This document shows positions 45,612 to 54,532 of a stretch of 64,000 nt of DNA, in pieces. The stretch spans positions 2,636,097-2,700,096 of the forward strand of contig NC_011726.1 in assembly GCF_000021805.1 (NCBI RefSeq), given 5' to 3'. Position 1 is the first letter of the stretch, and each line of letters starts with the position of its first letter. Below the pieces are notes generated by a model. The model made no database searches, was not told where the DNA came from, and saw nothing but the letters and a program-made list of their open reading frames with translations. The DNA is from Rippkaea orientalis PCC 8801. GTDB lineage: Bacteria; Cyanobacteriota; Cyanobacteriia; Cyanobacteriales; Microcystaceae. A program made the translations under genes and the position numbers.

Positions 45612-46508
45612 ATGAGTCAAACCATTACACCGTCTCAGTTAGAAAAGGGTTTATCTCCTAGAGAAAGGATTTTAACCCCCTTAGATGAAGAAAGCAATCG
45701 TTTAGGGGAATTTATCCAAGAAACCCTAGCCATGACAGGTCGCCTGTTTATTCAATTAAAGCGTCGTCCTTCTACCCTAATGGCAGGAATTATTCAGCCG
45801 TTTATGTGGTTAATTTTGTTTGGCGCACTCTTTTATAATGCTCCCCAAGGAATGTTCGGAGGAGACTTAAATTACGCTAAATTTCTTGCTCCGGGTATTA
45901 TCGTTTTTACCGCTTTTTCAGGGGCATTAAATGCGGGTTTACCCGTCATGTTTGACCGAGAATTTGGCTTTTTAAATCGCTTATTAGTGGCTCCCTTAGC
46001 CTCTCGTTACTCTATTGTCGCCGCGTCCACCCTCTATATTATTGCCTTAAGTGTCATTCAAACCGCAGTGATTGTCGGCGCAAGTGCTCTATTAGGAGCG
46101 GGTTTCCCCAATATTGCTGGATTAGGGGCGATCGCTTTGATTGTCTTTTTAATCGTCTTGGGAGTCACCGGATTAAGTTTAGGATTGGCTTTTGCCTTAC
46201 CAGGCCATATTGAATTAATTGCCGTGATTTTTGTGACCAATTTACCCTTATTATTTGCCAGTACCGCCCTTGCACCCTTATCTTTTATGGCAAAATGGTT
46301 ACAGATCGTCGCCAGTCTTAACCCCTTGACCTATGCCATTGAACCAATACGTTATATTTATCTTAAGGGGCATTGGTCTTTAGGAAGTGTTATACTAGAC
46401 ACCCCTTGGACGGCTATCAATTTTGCTTCTGTTTTGTTGATTTTACTAGCTTTCGATGTTCTAATATTAGTAGCTATCCAACCCCTACTACGTCGCCGTT
46501 TTGCTTAA
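45612..46508 (+). CDS. ABC-2 type permease (DrrB-like)
   Basis: The 298-residue membrane protein has an N-terminal cytoplasmic stretch with SPRERILTPLDEESNRLGEF, then six hydrophobic segments, ending LLRRRFA. The segment PGIIVFTAFSGALNAGLPVM and the ABC2-membrane pattern DREFGFLNRLLVAPLASRY are typical of DrrB/ABC-2 permeases. It forms a dimer with two copies of the ATPase encoded 53 bp upstream. It starts at ATG 45612 after GAGGGAA. A small secreted-protein gene begins 36 bp downstream. Confidence 0.92.
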   Translation: MSQTITPSQLEKGLSPRERILTPLDEESNRLGEFIQETLAMTGRLFIQLKRRPSTLMAGIIQPFMWLILFGALFYNAPQGMFGGDLNYAKFLAPGIIVFTAFSGALNAGLPVMFDREFGFLNRLLVAPLASRYSIVAASTLYIIALSVIQTAVIVGASALLGAGFPNIAGLGAIALIVFLIVLGVTGLSLGLAFALPGHIELIAVIFVTNLPLLFASTALAPLSFMAKWLQIVASLNPLTYAIEPIRYIYLKGHWSLGSVILDTPWTAINFASVLLILLAFDVLILVAIQPLLRRRFA

Positions 46509-46544
46509 ATTTAGTGTTTGGTTGTATACAGGAGTGAACTTCCC

Positions 46545-46889
46545 ATGATGTCTATTAAGGTTGCTTTCAAAAAATTAGCCCTTGTTGCCCTTGTTTTCGG
46601 AACAATCACCGGATTTTCTTCTGTAACGGTAGCACAATCCCTTAATAGGATCGATCAAGATCCCTACCAAAAGAATGAACAAAATCCTGAAGGGGAATTT
46701 GGGAACATTTTTAGTCCCATTGATATGATGCACAATTCTAATTTACAACGGAGCCGTAATTCTAGTGATTTTGCGGAAGATACTACCAATAATCTCAATA
46801 AAGCGGCTGAAGAATTTAAGCGCATTCAGCAACAAAGACTAGAACAAGACTCTTCTAATTCGTCTTCTGAACCGACTTCTCTCAACTGA
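46545..46889 (+). CDS. Small secreted hypothetical protein
   Basis: The 114-residue protein starts at ATG 46545 (MMSIKVAFKKLALVALVFGT) with AGGAG about 10 bases upstream. The signal peptide probably ends after TVAQ (or SVTVA), before SLNRIDQDP. The mature part is hydrophilic and rich in Asn, Ser, Gln and Glu (EEFKRIQQQRLEQDSSNSSS), so likely unstructured in the periplasm. It is 36 bp from the ABC-2 permease and could be co-transcribed. No family is recognised. Confidence 0.65.
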   Translation: MMSIKVAFKKLALVALVFGTITGFSSVTVAQSLNRIDQDPYQKNEQNPEGEFGNIFSPIDMMHNSNLQRSRNSSDFAEDTTNNLNKAAEEFKRIQQQRLEQDSSNSSSEPTSLN

Positions 46890-46894
46890 AATCG

Positions 46895-46927
46895 TCCCTA
46901 ACTATACCCTTTGGGGTTAGTTAGGGA
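46895..46927 (+). terminator. Terminator-like hairpin after the secreted protein gene
   Basis: TCCCTAACTA (46895-46904) and TAGTTAGGGA (46918-46927), with an inner ACCC/GGGT pairing, form a stem of 10 bp or more. The following sequence is not T-rich, so termination could be weak or bidirectional. It lies 5 bp after the stop codon. Confidence 0.6.
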
Positions 46928-47005
46928 TTCCTACCCCCTGAAACACCATTGAGCAACCCTAAAGGATTTAGGTCAAAATCTTATTGTTGTCTTTTTGGAA
47001 ATCAG

Positions 47006-47079
47006 GGCGAACGATGGGACTTGAACCCACGAATGGCGGAACCACAATCCGCTGCCTTAACCACTTGGCTACGCTCGCC
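47006..47079 (-). tRNA. tRNA-His (GTG anticodon)
   Basis: The reverse complement reads GGCGAGCGTAGCCAAGTGGT, then an anticodon arm with GCGGATTGTGGTTCCGC (anticodon GTG), a T arm GTGGGTTCAAGTCCCAT and a 3' part CGTTCGCC. Counting from T8-A9, the first G is the G-1 residue that pairs with discriminator C73, a histidine-specific identity element, here encoded in the genome. CCA is not encoded. It decodes CAC and CAT codons. Confidence 0.95.
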
Positions 47080-47221
47080 ATTATTAACCATGAGTTTAAC
47101 ACCCTGTTTAGCCATTATAACACAACCAATCAAAAATGGTTGCTCATTGAGAAGGTTGGTTGATTGATCTTGTGACCTCCATAAGCAGCGAAACTTCTTG
47201 ACTGAGCTAGAGACAAGAATC

Positions 47222-47249
47222 CCACGACTCCGCTACGCTAAAGTCGTGG
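47222..47249. repeat. Orphan hairpin with GCTACGCTA loop, IS200/IS605-like
   Basis: CCACGACT (47222-47229) and AGTCGTGG (47242-47249) form an 8-bp stem whose loop contains CGCTACGCTA, with GAAGTGTC after it. It resembles the structure at 15320-15347 and the ends of IS200/IS605-type elements. No transposase is present. It is close to the end of the PEBP gene. Confidence 0.4.
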
Positions 47250-47279
47250 AAGTGTCAAAAAATAGATTTTTTCAAAGAT

Positions 47280-47777
47280 TTATCTTTGATAATAACCGAC
47301 AGTCATCGCATTTTCAATGACATAGCTGGACATTAAAAACCTAGCCACTGCATTAGTCGTTTCAGCATTAATATCGAGTCTTTCAACACTTAACGCATGG
47401 AGGACAAATTGATAGGGATGGGGTGGATCACCCACGGGAGGTAATGCACCTCCATAACCAGCGAAACCATAATCATTGTGTAATTGAATCGCTTCTGATG
47501 GCAATAGTTGGGTGGAAACAGTCCCCGCATTCTGTTCAATAACGCGAAGATCGCTCGGAATATTGAAAATAACCCAGTGCCAAAACCCACTCCCTGTCGG
47601 TGCATCGGGATCATAAACCGTCAGCGCAAAACTTTTGGTATCTGCTGGCGGATTTTCCCATTCTAGTCTAGGGGAAATATTCTGACCATTCCCCCCAAAC
47701 CCATTAAACTCATGATCCAGACTCAGTTTTCCTTGATCGGAAAACTCTGGCGACCATAGGCGAAAGTTAGTAGGCAT
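47280..47777 (-). CDS. PEBP family protein (YbhB/YbcL type)
   Basis: The protein belongs to the phosphatidylethanolamine-binding/Raf-kinase-inhibitor-like family: RLWSPEFSDQGKLSLDHEFN, NISPRLEWENPP, VYDPDAPTGSGFWHWVIFN (the DPDxP and GxHW-like site) and GYGGALPPVGDPPHPYQFVL. The fitted start ATG 47777 gives 165 residues, matching bacterial members of about 160; an in-frame upstream start at 47882 adds 35 residues unlike the family. The ligand and role in cyanobacteria are unknown. It is monocistronic. Confidence 0.85.
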   Translation of the reverse strand: MPTNFRLWSPEFSDQGKLSLDHEFNGFGGNGQNISPRLEWENPPADTKSFALTVYDPDAPTGSGFWHWVIFNIPSDLRVIEQNAGTVSTQLLPSEAIQLHNDYGFAGYGGALPPVGDPPHPYQFVLHALSVERLDINAETTNAVARFLMSSYVIENAMTVGYYQR

Positions 47778-48055
47778 CTTAGTCGTCGATAAACTTGACC
47801 TCTCTATCGTACTGTTAAACAAAAAAGAGGGGAACCGTCTGTCCTGAACGATTCCACCTGCCGATCCTTGAGAGGAGAACACAATAATCCTTACTATAGT
47901 CTTATTAAGAATCTATGTCAATAATATTGAGAATATTTTTCAATAAGTTGCAGAATGTTAAATACATTTGTACCTATAAAGAGAATAACCTATATATAGT
48001 TCTGATGACCTATAATTATTTGTAAAAATTACTATCTTGTCTTACTGATGTACCC

Positions 48056-49252
48056 ATGCTTGATATTGCCAAACTTGCTGGAAGAATCCCAGGAATTAGC
48101 CAACATTTTAAACAAGAAGTTAACGCCAGTTATCAACGACTAGAACAAGGAAAAGAAATCGTTGAAAAAACCCATTTACAGCAACAAGAAATCATTGAAC
48201 GATATCAACAATGGCGCGATCGCCTAATTTTTTCTGTTGCTATTCCCATCGAACCCCTTGACACTTGTCTTCCCATTTCTTCCCCTCCCTATAGTCATAG
48301 TGTTTTTGCAACCGATGGTTCACAAATTGCCCCATCTCACCATGAAATCGCCTATTGTTACTTAATTAATGTTGGACGGGTGATGCTGCATTACGGGCAA
48401 AATTTACACCCCTTACTCGATAGTTTACCAGAGGTTTATTATAAACAAGAAGACCTTCAAGTTTCCCGACAATGGGGCATTCGTACTGAAGAATGGATGG
48501 GGTATCGTCGTAGCGTTTTAGAAGCCGAAATTTTAGCGGAAATGGCTTGTCGTTGGGTAAATCCACCCGGAGCCCATCAAGAACCTAATTTAGCGATGGT
48601 GGATGGCTCATTAATTTATTGGTTTTTGGACAGTTTACCCTATGAGGCACGGGATTTAATTTTACCTCCTATCCTCGCCGCGTGGGAACAATTACGGGAA
48701 ACGGGTATTCCTTTGATGGGGTATTTAAGTGCGTCTCGCAGTGTGGAAAGTATGAATTTTTTACGGTTCCATAGTTGTCCCTTTGAGACTCCTAACTGTA
48801 TGGTCAATTGTACTGATTTAGAAGATAAAAAAGCTCCTTGTCAAGTCATTGAACCCTTAAGAGATGTTACCCTTTGGGGACAGTTTTTGCAACCTGGAGA
48901 ACGGGGACCTTTATGGAAAAGTTCTCAGCGTATTTTAGATTTATATCCCGAAGAACAACAGATTTATTTTTGTTATGTGAATGTCGGTTCAGAGATTGCC
49001 AGAATAGAACTTCCTGCTTGGGTTGCTCAGGATCAAAACTTATTAGAACAAGCATTAGGAATTATGTTAGCACAAGTGAGTAAAGGCTATGGTTACCCCA
49101 TTGGTTTAGCAGAATCTCATAACCAAGCAGTGATTAGAGGGGGCGATCGCGTGAGGTTTTTTGCCTTACTTGAACAACAAATGATTCGCGCAGGATTACA
49201 TAATGTGGGAACCTCTTATAAAGAAGCGAGAAAACGAGGAAGCATTGCTTAA
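48056..49252 (+). CDS. NurA domain nuclease-like protein
   Basis: The 398-residue protein contains a NurA domain with VFATDGSQIAPSHHEIAYCY (the metal-binding Asp motif) near residues 89-108, LAMVDGSLIYWFLDSLPYEA near 180, and a late KGYGYPIGLAESHNQAVI. NurA nucleases work with the HerA helicase in archaeal and some bacterial end resection. A herA gene is not in the window. An N-terminal helical extension (1-70) contains ELxxR-type coiled-coil patterns. Nuclease activity is inferred from the retained acidic residues. Confidence 0.85.
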   Translation: MLDIAKLAGRIPGISQHFKQEVNASYQRLEQGKEIVEKTHLQQQEIIERYQQWRDRLIFSVAIPIEPLDTCLPISSPPYSHSVFATDGSQIAPSHHEIAYCYLINVGRVMLHYGQNLHPLLDSLPEVYYKQEDLQVSRQWGIRTEEWMGYRRSVLEAEILAEMACRWVNPPGAHQEPNLAMVDGSLIYWFLDSLPYEARDLILPPILAAWEQLRETGIPLMGYLSASRSVESMNFLRFHSCPFETPNCMVNCTDLEDKKAPCQVIEPLRDVTLWGQFLQPGERGPLWKSSQRILDLYPEEQQIYFCYVNVGSEIARIELPAWVAQDQNLLEQALGIMLAQVSKGYGYPIGLAESHNQAVIRGGDRVRFFALLEQQMIRAGLHNVGTSYKEARKRGSIA

Positions 49253-49302
49253 ATATCTCGTTAAAAATAATCCAACTCCTAACCCCGAACTCCGAACTCA
49301 GG

Positions 49303-50172
49303 TTAAGTAACAAATTCTCTGATATATTGATTCACTAATTGAGGTTTTTCTTGTTGTACCCAATGGCTACAGTTGGGAATATATTTTATCGTCAGATCTT
49401 GGGCATATTGATCAGTATCATAGGTCAATTCTTTGCCTAATGCTGTGTCATTTTCTCCCCAGATCATCAAGATAGGCATTGCTAAAACTTTCCATTGTTG
49501 CTTAGGTGGGGTAAATAATGATTTAAAGATGTTCCGATAATAATTTAACATAGCAGTTAATGCGCCAGGTTGGGCAGCAGATTGTTTATATTTCTCTAAA
49601 TCTTCATCACTAAAGGCACTTTTATCAACACAAGTTTTACGAAACATAGTAGCAATTGCTTGACAATTATTTCTCTGTAGTATTAGTTCAGGCAAATAAG
49701 GAATTTGGAAGAAAAATATATACCAACTTTTTGATAATTGTTTTAGTGTTTTTAGTCCTTTCTGAAAATTCGCTGGATGGGGAATATTTAAGACAATGAG
49801 TTTTTCAACCATCCCTGGATAAGCATCGGCAAAATACCAAGCGATCGCGCCTCCCCAATCATGTCCAACTAAGATACAATTATCATAGCCTAATTCTTTG
49901 ATAACTCCCGCAATATCCTTGACTAAAGTTTCTATCCGATAGGCTGATAATTCTTGAGGTTTATCACTCTTATTATATCCTCTTAAATCGAGTGCAACTA
50001 CTTTATGATCTTGAGCAAATTCTGGAATCTGATGTCGCCAAGAATACCAAAACTCAGGAAATCCATGGACGAATAACATTAATTTTCCGGTTCCTTGAGT
50101 GATATAATAAAGTTGAATGCCATTGGTCTTAACAAATCCTTCTTGTCCGCAATTTTTTAAACTAGAATCCAT
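49303..50172 (-). CDS. Alpha/beta hydrolase, epoxide-hydrolase-like
   Basis: The 289-residue enzyme has HGFPEFWYSWRHQIPEF and HKVVALDLRGYNKSDKP near the N-terminus and the nucleophile Asp in GHDWGGAIAWYF. These features are typical of soluble epoxide hydrolases and haloalkane dehalogenases. The late PILMIWGENDTALG and final NCSHWVQQEKP supply the acid and the catalytic His. Two cap Tyr residues are likely within RNIFKSLFTPP. Its substrate is unknown. It is the downstream partner of the leftward glycosyltransferase-like gene, separated by 11 bp. Confidence 0.88.
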   Translation of the reverse strand: MDSSLKNCGQEGFVKTNGIQLYYITQGTGKLMLFVHGFPEFWYSWRHQIPEFAQDHKVVALDLRGYNKSDKPQELSAYRIETLVKDIAGVIKELGYDNCILVGHDWGGAIAWYFADAYPGMVEKLIVLNIPHPANFQKGLKTLKQLSKSWYIFFFQIPYLPELILQRNNCQAIATMFRKTCVDKSAFSDEDLEKYKQSAAQPGALTAMLNYYRNIFKSLFTPPKQQWKVLAMPILMIWGENDTALGKELTYDTDQYAQDLTIKYIPNCSHWVQQEKPQLVNQYIREFVT

Positions 50173-50183
50173 TATTTTTACCT

Positions 50184-51101
50184 TTATTTTTTAAAAAATT
50201 GTTTAGCACGTTGGAGTAAGGAAAATTGAGAAGGTTCAGGTTTTGGGGAAAGTTCTGCATCAGAAGGCGAGGTTTCTCCTAAGTAACGATAATACTTCCA
50301 AATATCCCAATAAGGACACCCTGGTTGAATTTTAATTCCTGCCCAATGTAAGTAATGAAGAGGTTGATTACTGTTAGGATCAATTAAATAGTTATTTTGT
50401 TGTTGAAAATGCCTACTTCCTGCCCAATTTCCAGGGTATTTTTCGGGTTGATGCGCTAAATTTAACCGACGTTTAATGGTTTTAAGAATCATATAATTAA
50501 TAATCGGTTGATCAGAGGTTTTATAGGTAAAATCAAAATAGTCAATATGAGCAGCGCATTCAGCAAAAATTTGATAAATCTTTTGTTCGGAAATTAACCC
50601 TTTTTTGGCCGCCCAAAACCCTCCATTAAACATATCATTTAATTCTTGTTTTGTAAAAACATTGTCTTCCAAAATTTTAGGTGAAAAAACATTTTTAATT
50701 CCTGCTTTGTGTTGATAGTCGTAACAAATAAAATCATAATCTGTAAAAAAATCCAGATCATCTATTATTCTTTTAAAAACAACAATATCTGTATCAATAT
50801 AAAGAAACTCATCAAATTCGCCAAACCAACAAGCTTGTTTACGAAATTGATTAGGGCGAGCAAAAAAATTTGAACCGAAAATACTTTGAAGTTTTTGGGA
50901 TAATCGTTCAATAAAGGCTAAATCGGGATATAAGGTTACACCATAATTTTTGTTTAAAAAGTCAGCAATCATTTGATACTGATCATCGTAGGGAATTAAG
51001 ACAACAGGAGTCTGCTGATCGTAAAATCGAATACTCTTAAGGAGAGCGATCGCTTGTTCAATCACTTTATCATTGGCCGTAATATAAATTCCGCGAGTCA
51101 T
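50184..51101 (-). CDS. Glycosyltransferase-like protein (Npun_R2821/R2822 family)
   Basis: The 305-residue protein resembles GT-A-fold sugar transferases: RGIYITANDKVIEQAIAL at the start, FLYIDTDIVVFKRI with a DxD motif near residue 120, and FNGGFWAAKKGL. The C-terminus (LHYLHWAGIKIQPGCPYW) carries the substrate region. I match it to the cyanobacterial Npun_R2821/Npun_R2822 family, which has no confirmed activity. It is leftward, divergent to a GT4 glycosyltransferase and 11 bp before the hydrolase gene, suggesting glycan work on a common surface polymer. Confidence 0.78.
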   Translation of the reverse strand: MTRGIYITANDKVIEQAIALLKSIRFYDQQTPVVLIPYDDQYQMIADFLNKNYGVTLYPDLAFIERLSQKLQSIFGSNFFARPNQFRKQACWFGEFDEFLYIDTDIVVFKRIIDDLDFFTDYDFICYDYQHKAGIKNVFSPKILEDNVFTKQELNDMFNGGFWAAKKGLISEQKIYQIFAECAAHIDYFDFTYKTSDQPIINYMILKTIKRRLNLAHQPEKYPGNWAGSRHFQQQNNYLIDPNSNQPLHYLHWAGIKIQPGCPYWDIWKYYRYLGETSPSDAELSPKPEPSQFSLLQRAKQFFKK

Positions 51102-51320
51102 GCTTTTTCCTTTAAACTAGGTGAGATTTTTCCCTATCATACTATTTTGAGTCAGGACTTGGCTAGAAGTCAAGAATCATCCTATGATAGACTAAGTTTT
51201 AATAGCCCTAGGTTTGTCGTGAAGGCTTGAGCCCTATAATAACCTCTCTAGAGGTTACTACTAAGCTTAATAATAATCAAGGGATCTAAATTTGTTGTCT
51301 AAATAATCAAAACTCATCAA

Positions 51321-52460
51321 ATGCAGCAGTTTATCTCTAAATTAAATCGCGGTTTAGGTTACTTAAAAAATTGGTTAACTGCTAAAGTTTGGCCAAAAAA
51401 ATCCATTGTGTTTTATGCAGGAACAACCACTTATCCCCATTATGACTGGAGTCCTCTAGGGTTAAAAACAGGACTGGGAGGATCAGAAATTGCTGCAATT
51501 AATTTAGCCAAAGAATGGGTCAAATTAGGCTATCAAGTAACGGTTTATAATCGCTGTAATAATCAAGAAGGAATTTATGAGGGGGTAGAATATCTCCATT
51601 ATTCTAAATTTAATCGCTATGACACCTTTGATACGTTAGTTATTTGGCGGTTTCCTTGGACACTTTATCCTAAAACTAAAGCGAATAGAATTTGGTTAGA
51701 ATTACAAGAAATGCTCTTACCTCAACAAGTGACCAAAGAGAAACTCCGTCTCTTTCAAAAAATCTTTGTTAAATCCAACTATCATCGTAGTATGATGCCA
51801 GAAATTGAGGATCAACAGATTGCTATTATTCCTAATGGAGTAGACAAAAAATACAGTCAATGGAGTCAAAATCCTAAAGATCCCTATAAGCTTATTTATG
51901 CCTCTAATTATACTAGAGGATTAGAAAGAATGTTAGCGTTTGGTTGGCCAATTATTAAAAAAGAAGTCCCTCAAGCTTCCCTACATATTTATTACGGTTG
52001 GCCAGCTTTAAACCCTAAAAACCCTGATGATGAAAATACCATAGGTACGGCTGCTTGGCGTAAGAAAATGGAACAATTAATGGCTCAACCAGGAATTATT
52101 GACCATGGCAAAATAGGGGTTGAGGAATTAGTCAAAGAAAAGTCAACTTGTGCTATTCATTATTATGGTTGTTCTTTCCAAGAAACGGATTGTGTATCGG
52201 TTCGAGAATCCGCTTTAGTGGGGTGTGTTCCCGTTACTAGCAGTTATTCTGCTTTAGGAGAAAAACAATATTGTGTCCGAGTTTCAGGGAATCCTTATCA
52301 ACAAGAGACTCAAGAAAATATTGCCCATAAAATTGTTGAATTGCTCAATAATCAAGACCGATTACAGTTACTCCGTCAAGACTTTCAAGAGTTAGCAAAA
52401 GCCGAAACTTGGGACAATATTGCGAAATCGTGGATAGATTATGCTGTTAATAAAAGCTAA
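51321..52460 (+). CDS. Glycosyltransferase, family 4-like
   Basis: The 379-residue protein has a GT-B layout. The N-terminal domain contains GLGGSEIAAINLAKEWVKLG (donor-side loop), the middle has IIPNGVDKKYSQWSQNPKDP, and the C-terminal domain has YGCSFQETDCVSVRESALVG with a Glu-rich acceptor site like GT4 enzymes. It begins at ATG 51321 (MQQFISKLNRGLGYLK). Donor and acceptor cannot be read from sequence. It is divergent to the DxD glycosyltransferase at 50184, with 219 bp of shared upstream region, so co-regulation is possible. Confidence 0.85.
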   Translation: MQQFISKLNRGLGYLKNWLTAKVWPKKSIVFYAGTTTYPHYDWSPLGLKTGLGGSEIAAINLAKEWVKLGYQVTVYNRCNNQEGIYEGVEYLHYSKFNRYDTFDTLVIWRFPWTLYPKTKANRIWLELQEMLLPQQVTKEKLRLFQKIFVKSNYHRSMMPEIEDQQIAIIPNGVDKKYSQWSQNPKDPYKLIYASNYTRGLERMLAFGWPIIKKEVPQASLHIYYGWPALNPKNPDDENTIGTAAWRKKMEQLMAQPGIIDHGKIGVEELVKEKSTCAIHYYGCSFQETDCVSVRESALVGCVPVTSSYSALGEKQYCVRVSGNPYQQETQENIAHKIVELLNNQDRLQLLRQDFQELAKAETWDNIAKSWIDYAVNKS

Positions 52461-52560
52461 ACTAAACTACTGTGTCAGACCTTCAATGAAACTCTACTAT
52501 TTTTGAAGGGACACAATTGTGTTAAACTAAATCAAAATATATTGAATCAATCAAGTAACA

Positions 52561-52761
52561 ATGACAACCCATTTTATTAGTGCTGAAATTAATCTACAAG
52601 AAAGCCCCCTAAAACTTCAACAAGCGATCGCAACTGAACTCGAAAAACAGGGAGAACCTCTCCGATGGGCAATTACCGAAGTAGACAGCGACAAACAAAC
52701 CGCTAAAATTGAAGCCATTGTCACCACCGAAGTCCTAGAGACGGGTTTAGTGAGTCAGTAA
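52561..52761 (+). CDS. Small conserved hypothetical protein
   Basis: The 66-residue protein, MTTHFISAEINLQESPLKLQ onward, has an alternating strand-helix-strand pattern (PLRWAITEVD, KIEAIVTTEVLE). It ends GLVSQ. No family is recognised. It precedes the DUF3326 gene by 69 bp in the same direction and could be co-transcribed. The start ATG at 52561 is preceded by TCAAGTAAC without a strong ribosome-binding site. Its role is unknown. Confidence 0.6.
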   Translation: MTTHFISAEINLQESPLKLQQAIATELEKQGEPLRWAITEVDSDKQTAKIEAIVTTEVLETGLVSQ

Positions 52762-52830
52762 CGCTATTGAACCATCAATCGTGGAAAACCTCCCCTCAGA
52801 CAAGGCAATTGTTAAACCACAATTTAAGGC

Positions 52831-53922
52831 ATGAATAGCTTAAATCGTCCTTATACAGTTGTTTTAATCGTTCCAACAGGAATTGGGGCAGCCATTGGGG
52901 GTTATGCGGGAGATGCCCTACCTGTGGCTAGGGCAATGTCTCAAGTGTGCGATCGCCTCATTACCCATCCCAATGTCCTCAATGGAGCGCAACTTTACTG
53001 GAATCTCCCCAACGTCCTCTACGTCGAAGGGTACGGACTAGATCGCTTTGCCCAAGGAGACTGGGGACTAAAAAGTACTCATCAAAACCGAGTCGGGTTA
53101 ATCTTAGATCAAGGCATTGAACCCGAATTACGTCTACGTCACCTCCAAGCAGCCGATGCCACTAGAGCCACATTAGGACTTGATTTAACCGATTATATCC
53201 TCACCGATGCCCCCTTAAACGTTGAATTGCGAACAGCCTCCTCTGGGGCAAGTTGGGGGACAATTGGCAACCCCGACAGTTTAGTGAGGGCAGCCGAAAC
53301 CCTGATTACCCAAGCCAAAGCCGATGCGATCGCCATTGTTGCCCGTTTTCCCGATAATATTGACAGTTTAGCCCTCAATAACTACCGTCATGGTCAAGGA
53401 GTTGATCCCTTAGCGGGAGCAGAAGCAGTCATATCTCACCTCATTGTGCGTCAATTTTCCATTCCGACTGCCCATGCCCCTGCTTTGATGCCCTTACCTC
53501 TTGATGCGACCATTTCTCCCCGTTCTGCTGCTGAAGAACTCGGTTATACCTTCTTACCTTGTGTGTTAGTTGGGTTGAGTCGGGCTCCCCGGTTTGTCAG
53601 AAGAGAGAAGGAGAGTTTTAATTTAGGGAGGAGTTCAGATATCATTTGGGGAGATGAAGTGGATGCGGTGGTTATACCAGAGACAGCGTGTGGCGGAAGT
53701 GCTATCCTCAGTTTTAGCCAGCAGAATACCCGTATTATTACGGTAGCCGATAACAAAACGCAATTAAACGTTACTCCTGAATCCCTCGGTATTCAAGCAA
53801 TTAAGGTAAACTCATATTTAGAGGCGTTAGGCGTTTTAGTGACTCACCGTGCTGGAATTAATGCCGATGCCTTACGTCCTACCCTGTCCTCTCTCAAGTG
53901 TTTTTCTAAAGCCTGTGACTAA
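52831..53922 (+). CDS. DUF3326 family protein
   Basis: The 363-residue protein fits DUF3326, a family known mainly from cyanobacteria: VLIVPTGIGAAIGGYAGDAL and PVARAMSQVCDRLITHPNVL near the start, AIVARFPDNID in the middle, and DAVVIPETACGGSAILSF near residue 275. The GxGAxxGG loop hints at nucleotide or phosphate binding, but the function is not known. Its stop (53920-53922) sits immediately upstream of a CPBP protease start, with a possible overlapping GTG at 53915. Confidence 0.85.
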   Translation: MNSLNRPYTVVLIVPTGIGAAIGGYAGDALPVARAMSQVCDRLITHPNVLNGAQLYWNLPNVLYVEGYGLDRFAQGDWGLKSTHQNRVGLILDQGIEPELRLRHLQAADATRATLGLDLTDYILTDAPLNVELRTASSGASWGTIGNPDSLVRAAETLITQAKADAIAIVARFPDNIDSLALNNYRHGQGVDPLAGAEAVISHLIVRQFSIPTAHAPALMPLPLDATISPRSAAEELGYTFLPCVLVGLSRAPRFVRREKESFNLGRSSDIIWGDEVDAVVIPETACGGSAILSFSQQNTRIITVADNKTQLNVTPESLGIQAIKVNSYLEALGVLVTHRAGINADALRPTLSSLKCFSKACD

Positions 53923-53938
53923 TCCTAACTCATCTGAC

Positions 53939-54508
53939 ATGGAACCGTTAACCCGCAGCCAAATTTTAGTGGTGATGGGGGTAACGGCGGTTATTTTGCT
54001 GATTATTGCTAAAGCTTGGCAAAAATTAGGGTCTGTTGACCTTCTTAATCTAGAATTAACCAAAGAGGCTTTTCTTTCGGGCTTAGCGGTAGCAGGGGTT
54101 ATTATTATTGCTAGTAGCATTATTTATCGTTTATGGCCAGCTTATCGAGATAGTGCTGATGCTTACCTAGAATTAGTGATTAAACCCTTAATTTGGCCGG
54201 ATTTAATTTGGTTAGGATTGTTACCTGGCTTGAGTGAAGAGTTGTTATTTCGGGGGGTAATGTTACCTGCATTGGGATTAAATTTACCGGCGGTTATTGT
54301 ATCTAGTATTATCTTTGGAGTCCTTCATTTAAGCGGGATTCAACAGTGGCCTTATGTTGTTTGGGCAACTATTGTTGGCTTTGCTTTAGGATATAGTGCC
54401 TTACTAACTGGAAATTTATTAGTACCCATTGTTGCCCATATTCTAACCAATTTGGTGTCTAGTAGTTTATGGAAATTAGGTAAGTCTGTTGGCCTACCTT
54501 CTTCTTGA
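53939..54508 (+). CDS. CPBP family intramembrane glutamic endopeptidase
   Basis: The 189-residue membrane protein has five to six predicted helices and the CPBP motifs: GLSEELLFRGVMLPALG (EExxxR, catalytic glutamates) and FGVLHLSGIQ with a conserved His. The last helix is PIVAHILTNLVSSS, with His and Asn. CAAX-type Rce1 and bacteriocin-processing relatives suggest an intramembrane protease. I take ATG 53939; a GTG at 53915 overlapping the DUF3326 stop is also possible, and the frame is open further upstream. Its substrate is unknown. Confidence 0.85.
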   Translation: MEPLTRSQILVVMGVTAVILLIIAKAWQKLGSVDLLNLELTKEAFLSGLAVAGVIIIASSIIYRLWPAYRDSADAYLELVIKPLIWPDLIWLGLLPGLSEELLFRGVMLPALGLNLPAVIVSSIIFGVLHLSGIQQWPYVVWATIVGFALGYSALLTGNLLVPIVAHILTNLVSSSLWKLGKSVGLPSS

Positions 54509-54532
54509 TAGTTAATAGTTAATTGTTTAAAG

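Noticed and set aside
46949-47167. Open frame reading through the tRNA-His region
   Set aside because: It overlaps a complete tRNA gene and has no protein-like features.
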